Assembly: GCA_017449075.1 (NCBI GenBank)
Contig: JAFSKG010000032.1
Coordinates: forward strand, 1 to 64,000
Source of the DNA: Lachnospiraceae bacterium
GTDB taxonomy: Bacteria; Bacillota; Clostridia; Lachnospirales; Lachnospiraceae
Direction of reading: 5' to 3'
DNA: 64,000 bases
Shown: piece after piece, positions 7,344 to 15,362 of the stretch
How positions within the stretch are numbered: position 1 is the stretch's first letter
Layout: every line of letters starts with the position of its first letter
The notes under the pieces: model-generated
What the model was told of the DNA's origin: nothing
Seen by the model: the letters and a program-made list of their open reading frames with translations, nothing else
The model's database searches: none
Made by a program: the position numbers and the translations under genes

Positions 7344-8876
7344 ATGAAAAGAAGATTTAAAAAAATAAAAAGAAATACAGTTATTTTGTTTTTTGCTGCA
7401 ATACTCGCTGTATCCCAAATGATAGCTTGTAGTTCAACTCAAAGTATAAGCAAAACAAAAAGCAGTAACTTAGATGGCGAATCAAATAATAAACCTGAGA
7501 TGCCACCTAGTATGGATAATGAAAGGCCAAATCCTCCTGATATGAATGGCGAAAGGCCTACACCGCCAAATGGTTTCGGTGGTGGTCCTAACGGTGGACC
7601 AAGCGACGGACCTGGTGGTATGCCAGGTGGTGGCAACTCAAAACCTGACAGCTATGAAGCAATAAATGTTTATGATGAAAACCAGTCAGTGTCAGGCTTA
7701 AATATAGAATCAACTAAGTCAGATGAATCTGCAATATTGGTAGAGAATTCTGCAAATGTAAATATTGACAACTTTACTATCATTAGAAAAAGTAGTGATA
7801 GCACAGGTGGAGATAGTGCTTCATTTTATGGTGTTGGTGCTTCTGCACTTGTAACAGATGGTACTCTCACTCTTAGTAATGGTACTATAACAACTGATTC
7901 CAAAGGTGGTGCTGGAGTATTTGCATATGATAAAGGCATAGCATATGTAAATGATGTAACAATCAATACCGAACAAGATACATCAGGTGGTATACATGTA
8001 GCAGGTGGTGGCACACTCTATGCTACAAATGTGATAGCAACTACTAATGGTGGCTCAAGTGCAGCTATAAGATCTGATAGAGGTGGCGGTACGATGATTG
8101 TTAACGGTGGTACATTTATCTCAAATGGAGCTGGTTCTCCTGCACTTTATTGCACCGCTGACATAACGGTAAATGATGCTACTCTTGTGGCAAATGGATC
8201 CGAAGGTATATGTATAGAAGGTTTAAATACTACAACATTAAAAAATGTTGATTTAACATCAAATATGCCTGACCAAAGTCAAAATGATAATACTTGGTCA
8301 GTAATAGTTTATCAAAGTATGTCTGGTGATTCTAAGATTGGTAAAGGAACTTTCAATATGGATGGTGGCACTCTCACTTCTAAAAATGGTGGCATCTTCT
8401 ACACTACCAATACTGAATCAGAATTCAATATAACAAATGTTGATTTAAAACCTTCATATGATTTTGAATTCTTACTTCAAGCTACCGGAAACAATAATAA
8501 AAGAGGTTGGGGAACTACAGGAAAAAATGGTGCGAATTGCACTTTCAATGCAAACTACCAAGAAATGAATGGCAAAATAATATATGATTCTATAAGCACA
8601 CTAAACTTAAATCTACTAAATGAGACAACTTTTACTGGCGCAATCTTAAATGATGAAAGTTTCACAGGCGGCACAGTTGGTTCTGGCACTGCAAATGTTA
8701 CTATAGATGATAATTCAAAATGGATAGTTACTAAAAACTCTAAAGTTACAAGTCTCACTTTAAAAGGTTCTCTTATAGATATTGACGGCAATAATGTAAA
8801 AGTTGTAGATACTAATGGTAATGTATTAAGAGATGGTAGTAGCGAATATGTAGTTACAGCAGATAACTTATCATAA
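7344..8876 (+). CDS. Surface lipoprotein with right-handed beta-helix domain
   Basis: The 510-residue product has a lipoprotein signal ending QMIACSS (Cys near 29). A Pro/Gly/Asp-rich linker (about residues 50-98, PPSMDNERPNPPD, GGGPNGGPSDGPGGMPGGG) is followed by repeated beta strands with Asn/Ser/Gly turns typical of parallel beta-helix or pectate-lyase-like proteins (NVNIDNFTI, GTLTLSNGTITT, GGTMIVNGGTFISN). The last 60 residues (WIVTKNSKVTSLTLKG, VTADNLS) are a C-terminal strand cap. The linker should span the wall. The family commonly binds or processes carbohydrate, but no catalytic residues can be assigned. GAGGT precedes the ATG and a terminator follows at 8899. Confidence 0.85.
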   Translation: MKRRFKKIKRNTVILFFAAILAVSQMIACSSTQSISKTKSSNLDGESNNKPEMPPSMDNERPNPPDMNGERPTPPNGFGGGPNGGPSDGPGGMPGGGNSKPDSYEAINVYDENQSVSGLNIESTKSDESAILVENSANVNIDNFTIIRKSSDSTGGDSASFYGVGASALVTDGTLTLSNGTITTDSKGGAGVFAYDKGIAYVNDVTINTEQDTSGGIHVAGGGTLYATNVIATTNGGSSAAIRSDRGGGTMIVNGGTFISNGAGSPALYCTADITVNDATLVANGSEGICIEGLNTTTLKNVDLTSNMPDQSQNDNTWSVIVYQSMSGDSKIGKGTFNMDGGTLTSKNGGIFYTTNTESEFNITNVDLKPSYDFEFLLQATGNNNKRGWGTTGKNGANCTFNANYQEMNGKIIYDSISTLNLNLLNETTFTGAILNDESFTGGTVGSGTANVTIDDNSKWIVTKNSKVTSLTLKGSLIDIDGNNVKVVDTNGNVLRDGSSEYVVTADNLS

Positions 8877-8898
8877 ACTATAATTTTTATAAAATAAA

Positions 8899-8941
8899 AA
8901 ATAGGATTTTGCTAAATACTAACAATAATCCTATTTTTTTT
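8899..8941. terminator. Bidirectional terminator after the beta-helix gene
   Basis: AATAGGATT at 8900-8908 pairs with AATCCTATT at 8927-8935, with A-runs before and T8 after. It can end transcription from both strands. Confidence 0.75.
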
Positions 8942-9139
8942 GGCTTTATCTACACTCTGAATTGCTTGTATTTCATAATTAGAAGTAATAGTTGCCATCT
9001 TATTCATATGATATGCTGGTGCGAAGCCTTTAGTGTTCTTAATAGATGTTATAAGTTCAGGGTCAAGTTTTACATTCATTACATCTATATCAACTTTATA
9101 CTTCTTCTTTATATATTTTTTAATTTCTGCTCTTGTCAT
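8912..9139 (-). pseudogene. MmcQ/YjbR-family remnant
   Basis: The frame reads MTRAEIKKYIKKKYKVD, then DVMNVKLDPELITSI and GFAPAYHMNK, which are the beginning and a late motif of MmcQ/YjbR DNA-binding-fold proteins. The roughly 45 middle residues of the family are missing and the end runs into unrelated sequence overlapping the terminator. No ribosome site is seen. The promoter of the lysine-rich gene on the other strand has its -35 box within or adjacent to the 5' end of this frame. Confidence 0.45.
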
Positions 9140-9161
9140 ATCTTTATAATTATAATACAAT
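9133..9161 (+). promoter_or_regulatory. Promoter of the lysine-rich small protein gene
   Basis: TTGTCA (9133-9138) and TACAAT (9156-9161) are 17 bp apart. The ATG follows 43 bp later with AGGAGG at 9191. Confidence 0.6.
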
Positions 9162-9204
9162 TTGGGATAATATTCCATATCAAAATTATTAGGAGGATAC
9201 CACA

Positions 9205-9354
9205 ATGGCTATATCAAAGAAAGCACCTGCAAAGAAAACTACTGCTAAAAAACCAGTTAAGAAAGCATCAAAGGCTACTACTAAAAAGAATGCTACTAAA
9301 AAGTCTACTGCTAAGGCTGGCAAGAAAACAGTTAAAAAACCTGTAAAGAAATAA
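9205..9354 (+). CDS. 49-residue lysine/alanine-rich histone-H1-like protein
   Basis: The start is fixed by AGGAGG nine bases upstream. The product is MAISKKAPAKKTTAKKPVKK followed by similar KK-A/T/P repeats to the end. About 40 percent of residues are Lys, and there are no acidic or aromatic residues. This composition matches bacterial histone-H1-like (Hc1-type) C-terminal tails that bind DNA or RNA non-specifically. The gene has its own promoter and a strong terminator, so it is a genuine stand-alone gene. A nucleoid or RNA-condensing role is inference from composition. Confidence 0.8.
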   Translation: MAISKKAPAKKTTAKKPVKKASKATTKKNATKKSTAKAGKKTVKKPVKK

Positions 9355-9388
9355 AAAAGGCTCTCCTTGCGGAGAGTCTGTTTTAATT
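9355..9388. terminator. Bidirectional terminator between convergent genes
   Basis: GGCTCTCC and GGAGAGTC flank a TTGC loop, with A6 on the left and TGTTTTAATTT on the right. It serves the lysine-rich gene and the leftward WYL operon. Confidence 0.8.
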
Positions 9389-9750
9389 TATGGTTTTGTA
9401 ATCCAAATATCTAAACACAAATAGTCATGTTCCAATTTATCATCATATTCTTCATCATTTCTATATCCTTCATCTGTTTTGCATTCCGGATCCGTGATTA
9501 TATTCCATTTATCAACAAGCCAAGAGTAGTATGTATTTCCACCTCTTGCAGTCAAATGCAAAAACCAAGAATCAAATTTGAAATGATCACAAGCACTTAC
9601 CAAATCAGTATTGTCACACCAATCAATATCAATATCCTCAACATTATTTAATTCAAAGTCACCATCAACATCTTTATAATGCAATTTTAACCTATGAATG
9701 CGTTGACCTTTAAAAATTCTCAATAAATCTAATAATGTTTGTTTTTCCAT
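9388..9750 (-). CDS. Hypothetical protein, last gene of the WYL operon
   Basis: The likely start is MEKQTLLDLL at 9750, preceded by GGGAGAGG. The 120-residue protein is acidic and rich in aromatic residues (DIDIDWCDNTDLVSACDHF, WFLHLTARGGNTYYSW, DYLCLDIWITKP). No signal or membrane segment is present. I recognise no family. It directly follows the 99-residue gene and is ended by the terminator at 9355-9388. Confidence 0.7.
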   Translation of the reverse strand: MEKQTLLDLLRIFKGQRIHRLKLHYKDVDGDFELNNVEDIDIDWCDNTDLVSACDHFKFDSWFLHLTARGGNTYYSWLVDKWNIITDPECKTDEGYRNDEEYDDKLEHDYLCLDIWITKP

Positions 9751-9764
9751 ATTTACCTCTCCCA

Positions 9765-10064
9765 TTAATTATAGTTACTGTGATAATTCTTTATTAAAAA
9801 TAAGAAAGCTTTAAATGTATATGGCGAAATGACAAACTCAGGTGTCCATTTATAATAGTACTTTGGAAGTAAATCTCTACCCAACTTTTTAGCAAGATTC
9901 ATTTCACTATGTTTTATTTCATATTGCTTTTTCAAATTACTTTTAAATGTAAGTTTAGCAGTAGTATCATCTGTTTCATAACAAATATACTCACCTTTTT
10001 CCATACCATTCTCATCCCAATTAAGAATATATCTTTTTTGTTTTTCAAAACAACATAATCTCAT
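9765..10064 (-). CDS. Hypothetical 99-residue protein in the WYL operon
   Basis: The start is MRLCCFEKQKRYILNW at 10064, with GAAGG six bases upstream; a TTG at 10082 would overlap the phosphatase stop. The product is basic and cytoplasmic, with NWDENGMEKGEYICYETDD and a C-terminal KYYYKWTPEFVISPYTFKAF. No family is recognised. It is tightly placed between the PPP phosphatase and the next unknown gene, so it is part of the operon. Confidence 0.7.
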   Translation of the reverse strand: MRLCCFEKQKRYILNWDENGMEKGEYICYETDDTTAKLTFKSNLKKQYEIKHSEMNLAKKLGRDLLPKYYYKWTPEFVISPYTFKAFLFLIKNYHSNYN

Positions 10065-10075
10065 ATTTTGCCTTC

Positions 10076-10798
10076 TTAACAACTAATATTTACATAATAT
10101 TCGCTCATATCATCTAAACGCAAACACCCTAATTTCCCTCCAAAGGAACATCCACAATCTATATTAATATTATTCTTATTCTTATAAATATAACCTGGTC
10201 TTGGATTACCATCTATTGTTTGTGTTGGTGTGTGACCAGTAATTAAAATCTTGTTATTAAAATACTCTTTATCATAATCAATTCTTTCACTCGTTAATTC
10301 AAGTATAGTATAATCTTTAAGCTTTTTATCCTTTTTAAAGTTTCCTAATCCAGCATGTACAAGAACAAATGTGCTGTCGTTAAGAGAAAGTTCTTTATAC
10401 AATTTTAATCTAATTAAATAATTAAATATTTTATTTCGTGTATTTTTATCAAGTTTTATAATCTCATTTAAAGTTGTACTTCCACCATTAATTTGCCATT
10501 CATTAAGCACCCCCAAAACCATACCATCAGTTAATTTATCTATTGTTTCATTAGTTATATCCTGTAATAAATAATTTAATGTTAATGCTGCCATATATTC
10601 GTGGTTTCCTGCAAGCAATATCATATTTTTACATTCCATAATGTGAAACAATGTATCTATTGATTTTGGCCCTCTATCAATGGCATCACCTAATATATAT
10701 AAAGTGTCTAATTCATTAAATTTGATTTTTTTAAGCATTTTAATAAATGCATAATATTGTCCGTGTATGTCAGACATTACATAAGTATATGCCTTCAA
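10076..10798 (-). CDS. PPP-family metallophosphoesterase (ApaH/PrpA-like)
   Basis: Translation probably starts at the TTG at 10798, as AAGGAGG lies five bases upstream. The 240-residue protein has the full calcineurin-like signature: DIHG at 10-13, GDAIDRG at 37-43, GNHE at 64-67, a later HAGLG and GHTPTQ. These bind the two metal ions used to hydrolyse phosphoesters. Substrates in the family include phosphoproteins, diadenosine polyphosphates and NAD-like caps; the sequence does not choose between them. It follows a second, frameshifted member of the same superfamily. Confidence 0.88.
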   Translation of the reverse strand: MKAYTYVMSDIHGQYYAFIKMLKKIKFNELDTLYILGDAIDRGPKSIDTLFHIMECKNMILLAGNHEYMAALTLNYLLQDITNETIDKLTDGMVLGVLNEWQINGGSTTLNEIIKLDKNTRNKIFNYLIRLKLYKELSLNDSTFVLVHAGLGNFKKDKKLKDYTILELTSERIDYDKEYFNNKILITGHTPTQTIDGNPRPGYIYKNKNNINIDCGCSFGGKLGCLRLDDMSEYYVNISC

Positions 10799-10813
10799 TA
10801 ATACCTCCTTAAA

Positions 10814-11481
10814 TTATTCATACTTTATTTCTTCATTGCAATAGTCTTTAACTTCGTAGAATTTCTTTTCATTTGTATCATACATAATAACTGGCACTAT
10901 GCCATTTTTTAAGACATCTCCATCAATATAATAATGGCTTTGTCCATCATAATAGATGCCTTGAAATTTAGAGTCATTTGCTAAATATGGCGATGCAGTC
11001 GATATATGTCCTGCTACAATATTTATACAAAAAGGTCCGGTGCTAGGTGGAAACTTTTCTAAATACCAATAATCAGATGTCCCCTGCTCCCAATAATCTT
11101 CTGCCTCTTCATCTACCCCAGCATGGCAAAATAACACCTCATTTTTATATTTATAATACAATTCCATCTGTTGAATAAAATTTATGCATTTATTCTCTCT
11201 CTTATCATCATACTCGCCTTCATCGCGGTCTTATCAACAATTGGCATTCCTTGTTCTATAACCCAGTTTTCATGATTGCCCATTAAAACTACAACTCTTG
11301 ATTTGTATTGCTTTTTAAGTTCCATTATCTTCTCTACTACACCATAACTATCAGAGTCACCATGAATATAGTCACCACAAAGAATAAGTTTATTGTTTTT
11401 ATCTTCTAAATCAACAAGTGAAAGTGCATTAAGAAATGCATCAAGACAGCCGTGAATGTCGGACATGGCATAAATTTTCAT
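10814..11481 (-). pseudogene. Metallophosphoesterase broken by one frameshift
   Basis: The first part (11481 down to about 11230) encodes MKIYAMSDIHGCLDAFLNAL, GDYIHG and MGNHENW. The second part (to 10814) encodes MELYYKYKNEVLFCHAGVDE and VAGHIST. Joined, these make one complete 222-residue PPP-type phosphatase. The frames cross between about 11222 and 11245: the second frame reads back as DRDEGEYDDKRENKCINFIQ, while the first ends a few codons later in RERINA. A single-base indel would restore it. It may be a true pseudogene, a sequencing error or a shifted gene. A GGAGG site precedes the ATG, which abuts the upstream stop. Confidence 0.8.
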
Positions 11482-12216
11482 CTAGGCCTCCAAATGTTTT
11501 TTTCTCGCGTCAATTAGTCTTTTGATAACATTTGCAATTTTTATGCAATTTTTTTCTTTATCTTTTTCCCAATCACCAGAAAGTACTATTTCATTTAAAA
11601 CTAACTTTTGTTTTTTTAGTTCCTTAAAATACTTACCTATATAATATTTTGTAATTTCATTTCTACACTCTAAATTATCTTTAATTTTAGTACTCTTAAT
11701 CATATTTTTAAAATTGTCAATGTGTTCGTTTTTATGACTTTCTTCTAATATACATCGGTGTTCTTCTCTTTGGCAAAACCAAATTTGTGCTTGAGTAAAA
11801 CTATTATCCTTCTTTATTAAATTTCCAGTATTTGTGTCTATTTGCAAATCTTCACCAAGCAAATAATGTTCACTATAATCATATGGGAATTCATTAATTT
11901 TACCACTAATGTTAATTTCATTATTACTTTTAAGTGCTTTTTTAGATATATTACCTATTTCGTTTTCACCTACAGCATACAAATAAACTTGAACACCTTT
12001 ATACGGCTTAAATTTTTCTTTGTATTCATCATTAAATTCTAGTTCTCGCCAATATAATCCTCCAAACCGTCCATTGCCACATTTTTTTACTTCTTCAATA
12101 AAGTATTCCCGCAATTTTACTTTAAGCTTATAGTCATCAATATCTTTAAGTATTTTTTCTTGCTTGTCATGATAATCCTTATCATCTCTAAAAGCACATT
12201 TTGTTTCAGTTGCCAT
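11482..12216 (-). CDS. Hypothetical 244-residue protein of the WYL operon
   Basis: The start is MATETKCAFRDDKDYHDKQE at 12216, preceded by GGGAGGAAGG. The protein is highly charged and rich in Lys/Glu. Segments such as GNGRFGGLYWRELEFNDEY, ENEIGNISKKALKSNN and EEHRCILEESHKNEHIDNF appear, with the last suggesting a helical, possibly metal-binding region. There is no signal or membrane segment. I do not recognise a family. Its stop codon abuts the ATG of the broken phosphoesterase, so the two were co-translated. Confidence 0.7.
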   Translation of the reverse strand: MATETKCAFRDDKDYHDKQEKILKDIDDYKLKVKLREYFIEEVKKCGNGRFGGLYWRELEFNDEYKEKFKPYKGVQVYLYAVGENEIGNISKKALKSNNEINISGKINEFPYDYSEHYLLGEDLQIDTNTGNLIKKDNSFTQAQIWFCQREEHRCILEESHKNEHIDNFKNMIKSTKIKDNLECRNEITKYYIGKYFKELKKQKLVLNEIVLSGDWEKDKEKNCIKIANVIKRLIDARKKHLEA

Positions 12217-12292
12217 CTTCCTTCCTCCCAAGAAATATTATCATATTAATTATACTAGATAGTTCATAATTAAGACAGTTTTCATGTATTTA

Positions 12293-12811
12293 TCACGAAT
12301 TCGTATTTTTAAACTCTTCTATCTTATTTTTTATTAAAAATAAACCAGGGTCTTTATCTTCACTTATGCGACATCCCTTGCCAATTAAATAATTATTAAT
12401 GTAATGTGTGAAAAAATGGTCTATTTCATTTATATATTTAAACCCATATTTATTTTCATATTTATCTACTTCATCAAGATTTGATAATAAAATTGGTGGT
12501 TGGAAATTTTGATTTCTTTTATTTTTATATGTTTCTTCTTTTGCATACAATTCGCAAGAAACTAAATGCATATTATTAACATTATAAATTATTTCATCAT
12601 AACTATATTTTTTAGGCTTACTTTCATCTTTATCATAATCGTAAGCTTCGTTAAATAACTTTTCATACCATTCATTTGATTGAGCCTCTAAATATTCTCT
12701 TACTTCTACAATTAAATTAACATCAATATTTCTATCTTCATCAATATCTAAAAACCCAATGTATTTTAATCCTGAAATTATATAATCTCGAATCTCGCTC
12801 ATGTTTTTCAT
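12293..12811 (-). CDS. Hypothetical 172-residue protein of the WYL operon
   Basis: The chosen start is MKNMSEIRDYIISGLKYIGF at 12811, with GGGGGAA upstream. The product is acidic, cytoplasmic and mostly helical, with motifs EAQSNEWYEKLFNEAYDYD, FQPPILLSNLDEVDKYENKYG and HFFTHYINNYLIGKGCRISE. No family is recognised. It begins about 38 bp after the DHH gene and is followed by an 80-bp gap before the next member. Confidence 0.7.
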   Translation of the reverse strand: MKNMSEIRDYIISGLKYIGFLDIDEDRNIDVNLIVEVREYLEAQSNEWYEKLFNEAYDYDKDESKPKKYSYDEIIYNVNNMHLVSCELYAKEETYKNKRNQNFQPPILLSNLDEVDKYENKYGFKYINEIDHFFTHYINNYLIGKGCRISEDKDPGLFLIKNKIEEFKNTNS

Positions 12812-12849
12812 ACTATTCCCCCAATTTATTTTATTTCGCATACACCAAA

Positions 12850-13887
12850 TTATTTTAACTGATTGATATGCAAGTTTTCAAATATAGCCTCAATACCTTT
12901 TTCAATGCTCCCCTCCGGCAACTTCCCACCAGCACTACATATATGGCCACCACCTGAACCATCTCCCATTTGCATTAATATTTTATTGACTGGTACTTTT
13001 GGATTGTCGCCACATCTAAGTGCAAGTCCTCCGTTTAATCCGAAGTTTAGTATAAAGTCAAATTGCTTATTAAATTTAACAAATAGTTCTCTAAGTTTTT
13101 CGGCAATTATAGAACCATTTTCAGTGGATACCACTGCTACTTTGAGTGGGATTTCTTTATCTCCATCCTTATAAGTATATACTCCGCTTTTCAAAGAAAA
13201 GTATGCCGCCCACATTTGTCTCTTTAAGTCACTATTTTTGATTTTAAGATAGAATTTCATCTTTTCATCAAATAACTCTACCTCTTCTTCAAGCAATAGT
13301 TTTGGATAAATATCTGCATCAAAGCCTTCTTCATTCATAGCACTAAATAATAAGGCCAAATCGACAGCTTCATCTAATTTTGGATTACTTTTTGCCCATG
13401 TCCATGCATCAAACTTATCAGTTAAATAAATGAACTTTTTGAGATTCGGATGCTTTTCTATATATTCATCACTCAATAGTTCTTTTGCTGTCCAGTATGT
13501 TCCGCTTCTTGCTATACCCTCATCATCAGTCTCCCTAACTTTCGCCCACTCATATTTATTCATCCAAATGGCTGTATCATGATGATCTCTTAAAATAACC
13601 TTTTTGGTCTTTGACAATTCATTTAAGTATTCAGCCTTTTCTTCACTTTTGACAGATATATCGCCTAAGATTATTTCATCAATCTCACTCTCATGGCCTT
13701 TGATATGATCATCAATCAAATCATCAATAAAAAGTTTCTTTTTACTATTAGCATTCTTATAGTAATCAGCCTTGATAAATATTATGTCCTTATCTTCATA
13801 GCCTTTTTGGTTTGCATAAATTCTACCTGCAACTTTTACGCCATACCCATCAAGATCTGTATGATAAATGATGGCAATTTTATTCAT
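12850..13887 (-). CDS. DHH-family phosphoesterase
   Basis: The start is MNKIAIIYHTDLDGYGVKVA at 13887, with TGGAGG upstream; it overlaps the end of the WYL gene by 8 bp, so the two are coupled. The 345-residue protein has the DHH metal sites: HTDLDG near residue 9, an internal LGDIS acidic site, LRDHHDTAIW, and a C-terminal DHHA1 motif GDGSGGGHICSAGG. These enzymes cleave short oligonucleotides, cyclic dinucleotides or pAp. This one resembles the NrnA/NrnB side, but the substrate is unknown. Being the first gene after the regulator, it may act on a nucleotide signal. Confidence 0.88.
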   Translation of the reverse strand: MNKIAIIYHTDLDGYGVKVAGRIYANQKGYEDKDIIFIKADYYKNANSKKKLFIDDLIDDHIKGHESEIDEIILGDISVKSEEKAEYLNELSKTKKVILRDHHDTAIWMNKYEWAKVRETDDEGIARSGTYWTAKELLSDEYIEKHPNLKKFIYLTDKFDAWTWAKSNPKLDEAVDLALLFSAMNEEGFDADIYPKLLLEEEVELFDEKMKFYLKIKNSDLKRQMWAAYFSLKSGVYTYKDGDKEIPLKVAVVSTENGSIIAEKLRELFVKFNKQFDFILNFGLNGGLALRCGDNPKVPVNKILMQMGDGSGGGHICSAGGKLPEGSIEKGIEAIFENLHINQLK

Positions 13888-14944
13888 ACTTAATACCTCC
13901 AAAACTTTTTATAATATCGTTCATCTCTTTTGCAAATGATTTATCTCTAACTTTTACATTCTTTATAAATTCAATATGTCCACCAATCCAGATTTTAAGA
14001 GCCCAGCCAGTAATCCTAACTTTGATTTTTACATATTCTCTACCTTTGTTTACACCGCATACATTTACATCTATCCCAAAAAAGTCATATACATCTACCA
14101 TTCGCTTTATTGGATACCAGAACTCGCATTCTATTGCATCTCCATAACTCATTATTGGATGTTCACTAATGAATTTATTAATATCAAATTCTTTGTATTT
14201 TTTCTTTATAGTAGGAGTAAATGACCCAATTGTCTCTATCTTTTCAATATGGTCTAGTCTCATTGTATATATTTCTTGACCTTTTTCTGCACTATCATTA
14301 TATCCAATTAAGAAATATATATCATTTGATGGAATCATATAAAACGGATATAGTTCATATGTTTCTTGATTAGTTTTATTCTTCTTAATGTATTTTTTAA
14401 GTTTACCTTTTATGTCATCATATTCCATAAACCATATTTTAATTTTTTGTTTTCTGCGAATAGCATCATGTATAGCTTCGATATTTACAAACATATCTTG
14501 GCTATTTAATAACTTTTTCTCATCATCAGGTTTTATCTCATTTATATATTTTAGAGATTCCACAAGTGGATTACTATATAAGTCTCTAAATTGATTGATT
14601 ATATGCTTTGCCATTTTCTTATTTATATGCTTTGAAAAAATAATGGCATCAATAATATATCTAACCTCTGCATCCGTAAATGTCTCATTTATTTCATCGC
14701 TTATATAATATGATTTCTGATGATAATTGCTATTTTCGTATTCTTCACTAATAACATTATAGCCACATTCCTTTAGCATTTTAATGTATCTTTGAATAGT
14801 TCTTCTATCAACTTTTACACCATATTTTTCAAATATTTCTTCAATTATATCTTCAATAGTCTTAGCATAATTATTATCTGTTTCTTTTTTCAATATATCA
14901 AGTAAGTATGCTCCAAGAAGTTTTTTATCGCCTTTAATTGCCAT
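13880..14944 (-). CDS. WYL-domain transcriptional regulator
   Basis: The 354-residue protein has an N-terminal winged HTH (about 1-75, GVKVDRRTIQRYIKMLKECGY), a middle helical region, and a WYL domain from about 165 to 255 (LYPFYMIPSNDIYFLIGYND, IYTMRLDHIEKIE). The C-terminal extension (WALKIWIGGHIEFIKNVKVR) is the usual WCX-type subdomain. WYL domains bind nucleic-acid or nucleotide ligands and such regulators often control defence or repair operons. AGAGGTG precedes the ATG. It heads a leftward operon running to 9388. A perfect palindrome 78 bp upstream is the probable autoregulatory operator. Confidence 0.92.
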   Translation of the reverse strand: MAIKGDKKLLGAYLLDILKKETDNNYAKTIEDIIEEIFEKYGVKVDRRTIQRYIKMLKECGYNVISEEYENSNYHQKSYYISDEINETFTDAEVRYIIDAIIFSKHINKKMAKHIINQFRDLYSNPLVESLKYINEIKPDDEKKLLNSQDMFVNIEAIHDAIRRKQKIKIWFMEYDDIKGKLKKYIKKNKTNQETYELYPFYMIPSNDIYFLIGYNDSAEKGQEIYTMRLDHIEKIETIGSFTPTIKKKYKEFDINKFISEHPIMSYGDAIECEFWYPIKRMVDVYDFFGIDVNVCGVNKGREYVKIKVRITGWALKIWIGGHIEFIKNVKVRDKSFAKEMNDIIKSFGGIKYE

Positions 14945-15021
14945 TTTTCACCTCTTCTAAAATTCTCATTTTATTCTATTATACCATTTGTTAAATATGC
15001 ATTCAATTAAAAGCACAAATT

Positions 15022-15041
15022 ATATGACAAATTTGTCATAT
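15022..15041. promoter_or_regulatory. Perfect 20-bp palindrome upstream of the WYL regulator
   Basis: ATATGACAAATTTGTCATAT is an exact palindrome with TGACA/TGTCA half sites. It lies between the WYL gene start (14944) and the terminator of the HTH pseudogene, without T-run or loop, so it looks like a dimer binding site rather than a terminator. Assignment to the WYL protein is inference. Confidence 0.65.
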
Positions 15042-15049
15042 TCTCGCAA

Positions 15050-15078
15050 TAAAAAAGATGCCTCAATCCGAGGCATCC
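15050..15078 (-). terminator. Terminator after the decayed HTH gene
   Basis: On the minus strand GATGCCTC pairs with GAGGCATC around a 5-base loop and is followed by T6. It insulates the WYL operon from upstream transcription. Confidence 0.8.
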
Positions 15079-15084
15079 AATTAA

Positions 15085-15262
15085 CTAATTAAACTCAACT
15101 ATTTCATTTATCTGTACCTTAAAGTGTTTACAAATCTTCTCTAAAGTAGATAATCGCATATTAGCACTAGCCTTTATTCTCTCTATTTGCTTACTACCTT
15201 ACTTAATTCATTTGCATCTATTCTCTTCAATAACTTTTTAGAGGTTCCCTATAATTAATCAT
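15085..15262 (-). pseudogene. Decayed YozG-type helix-turn-helix regulator, copy 2
   Basis: A start with a good ribosome site (AAGGAGATTATTAGAA then ATG) begins MINYR. An insertion shifts the frame to KKLLKRIDANELSKVVSK and a stop, then a second shift gives QIERIKASANMRLSTLEKIC, KHFKVQINEIVEFN and a proper stop at 15085. At least two frameshifts are needed, so no full protein is made. The second break is shared with copy 1 at 6.5 kb. A leftover block near 15330-15360 (AACAAAGTAATGGCTTG) also matches copy 1 upstream sequence. Confidence 0.75.
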
Positions 15263-15362
15263 TTCTAATAATCTCCTTATCATTTAATTTGAAAAGCCGT
15301 TTAGAGCAATTTTTAGCATTCAAAACTTCCAACAAGCCATTACTTTGTTATTCTCAACCATA

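Noticed and set aside
8909..9346. A 145-codon plus-strand frame covering the lysine-rich gene
   Set aside because: It has no ribosome site; the overlapping 49-residue frame has AGGAGG, a promoter and a terminator.
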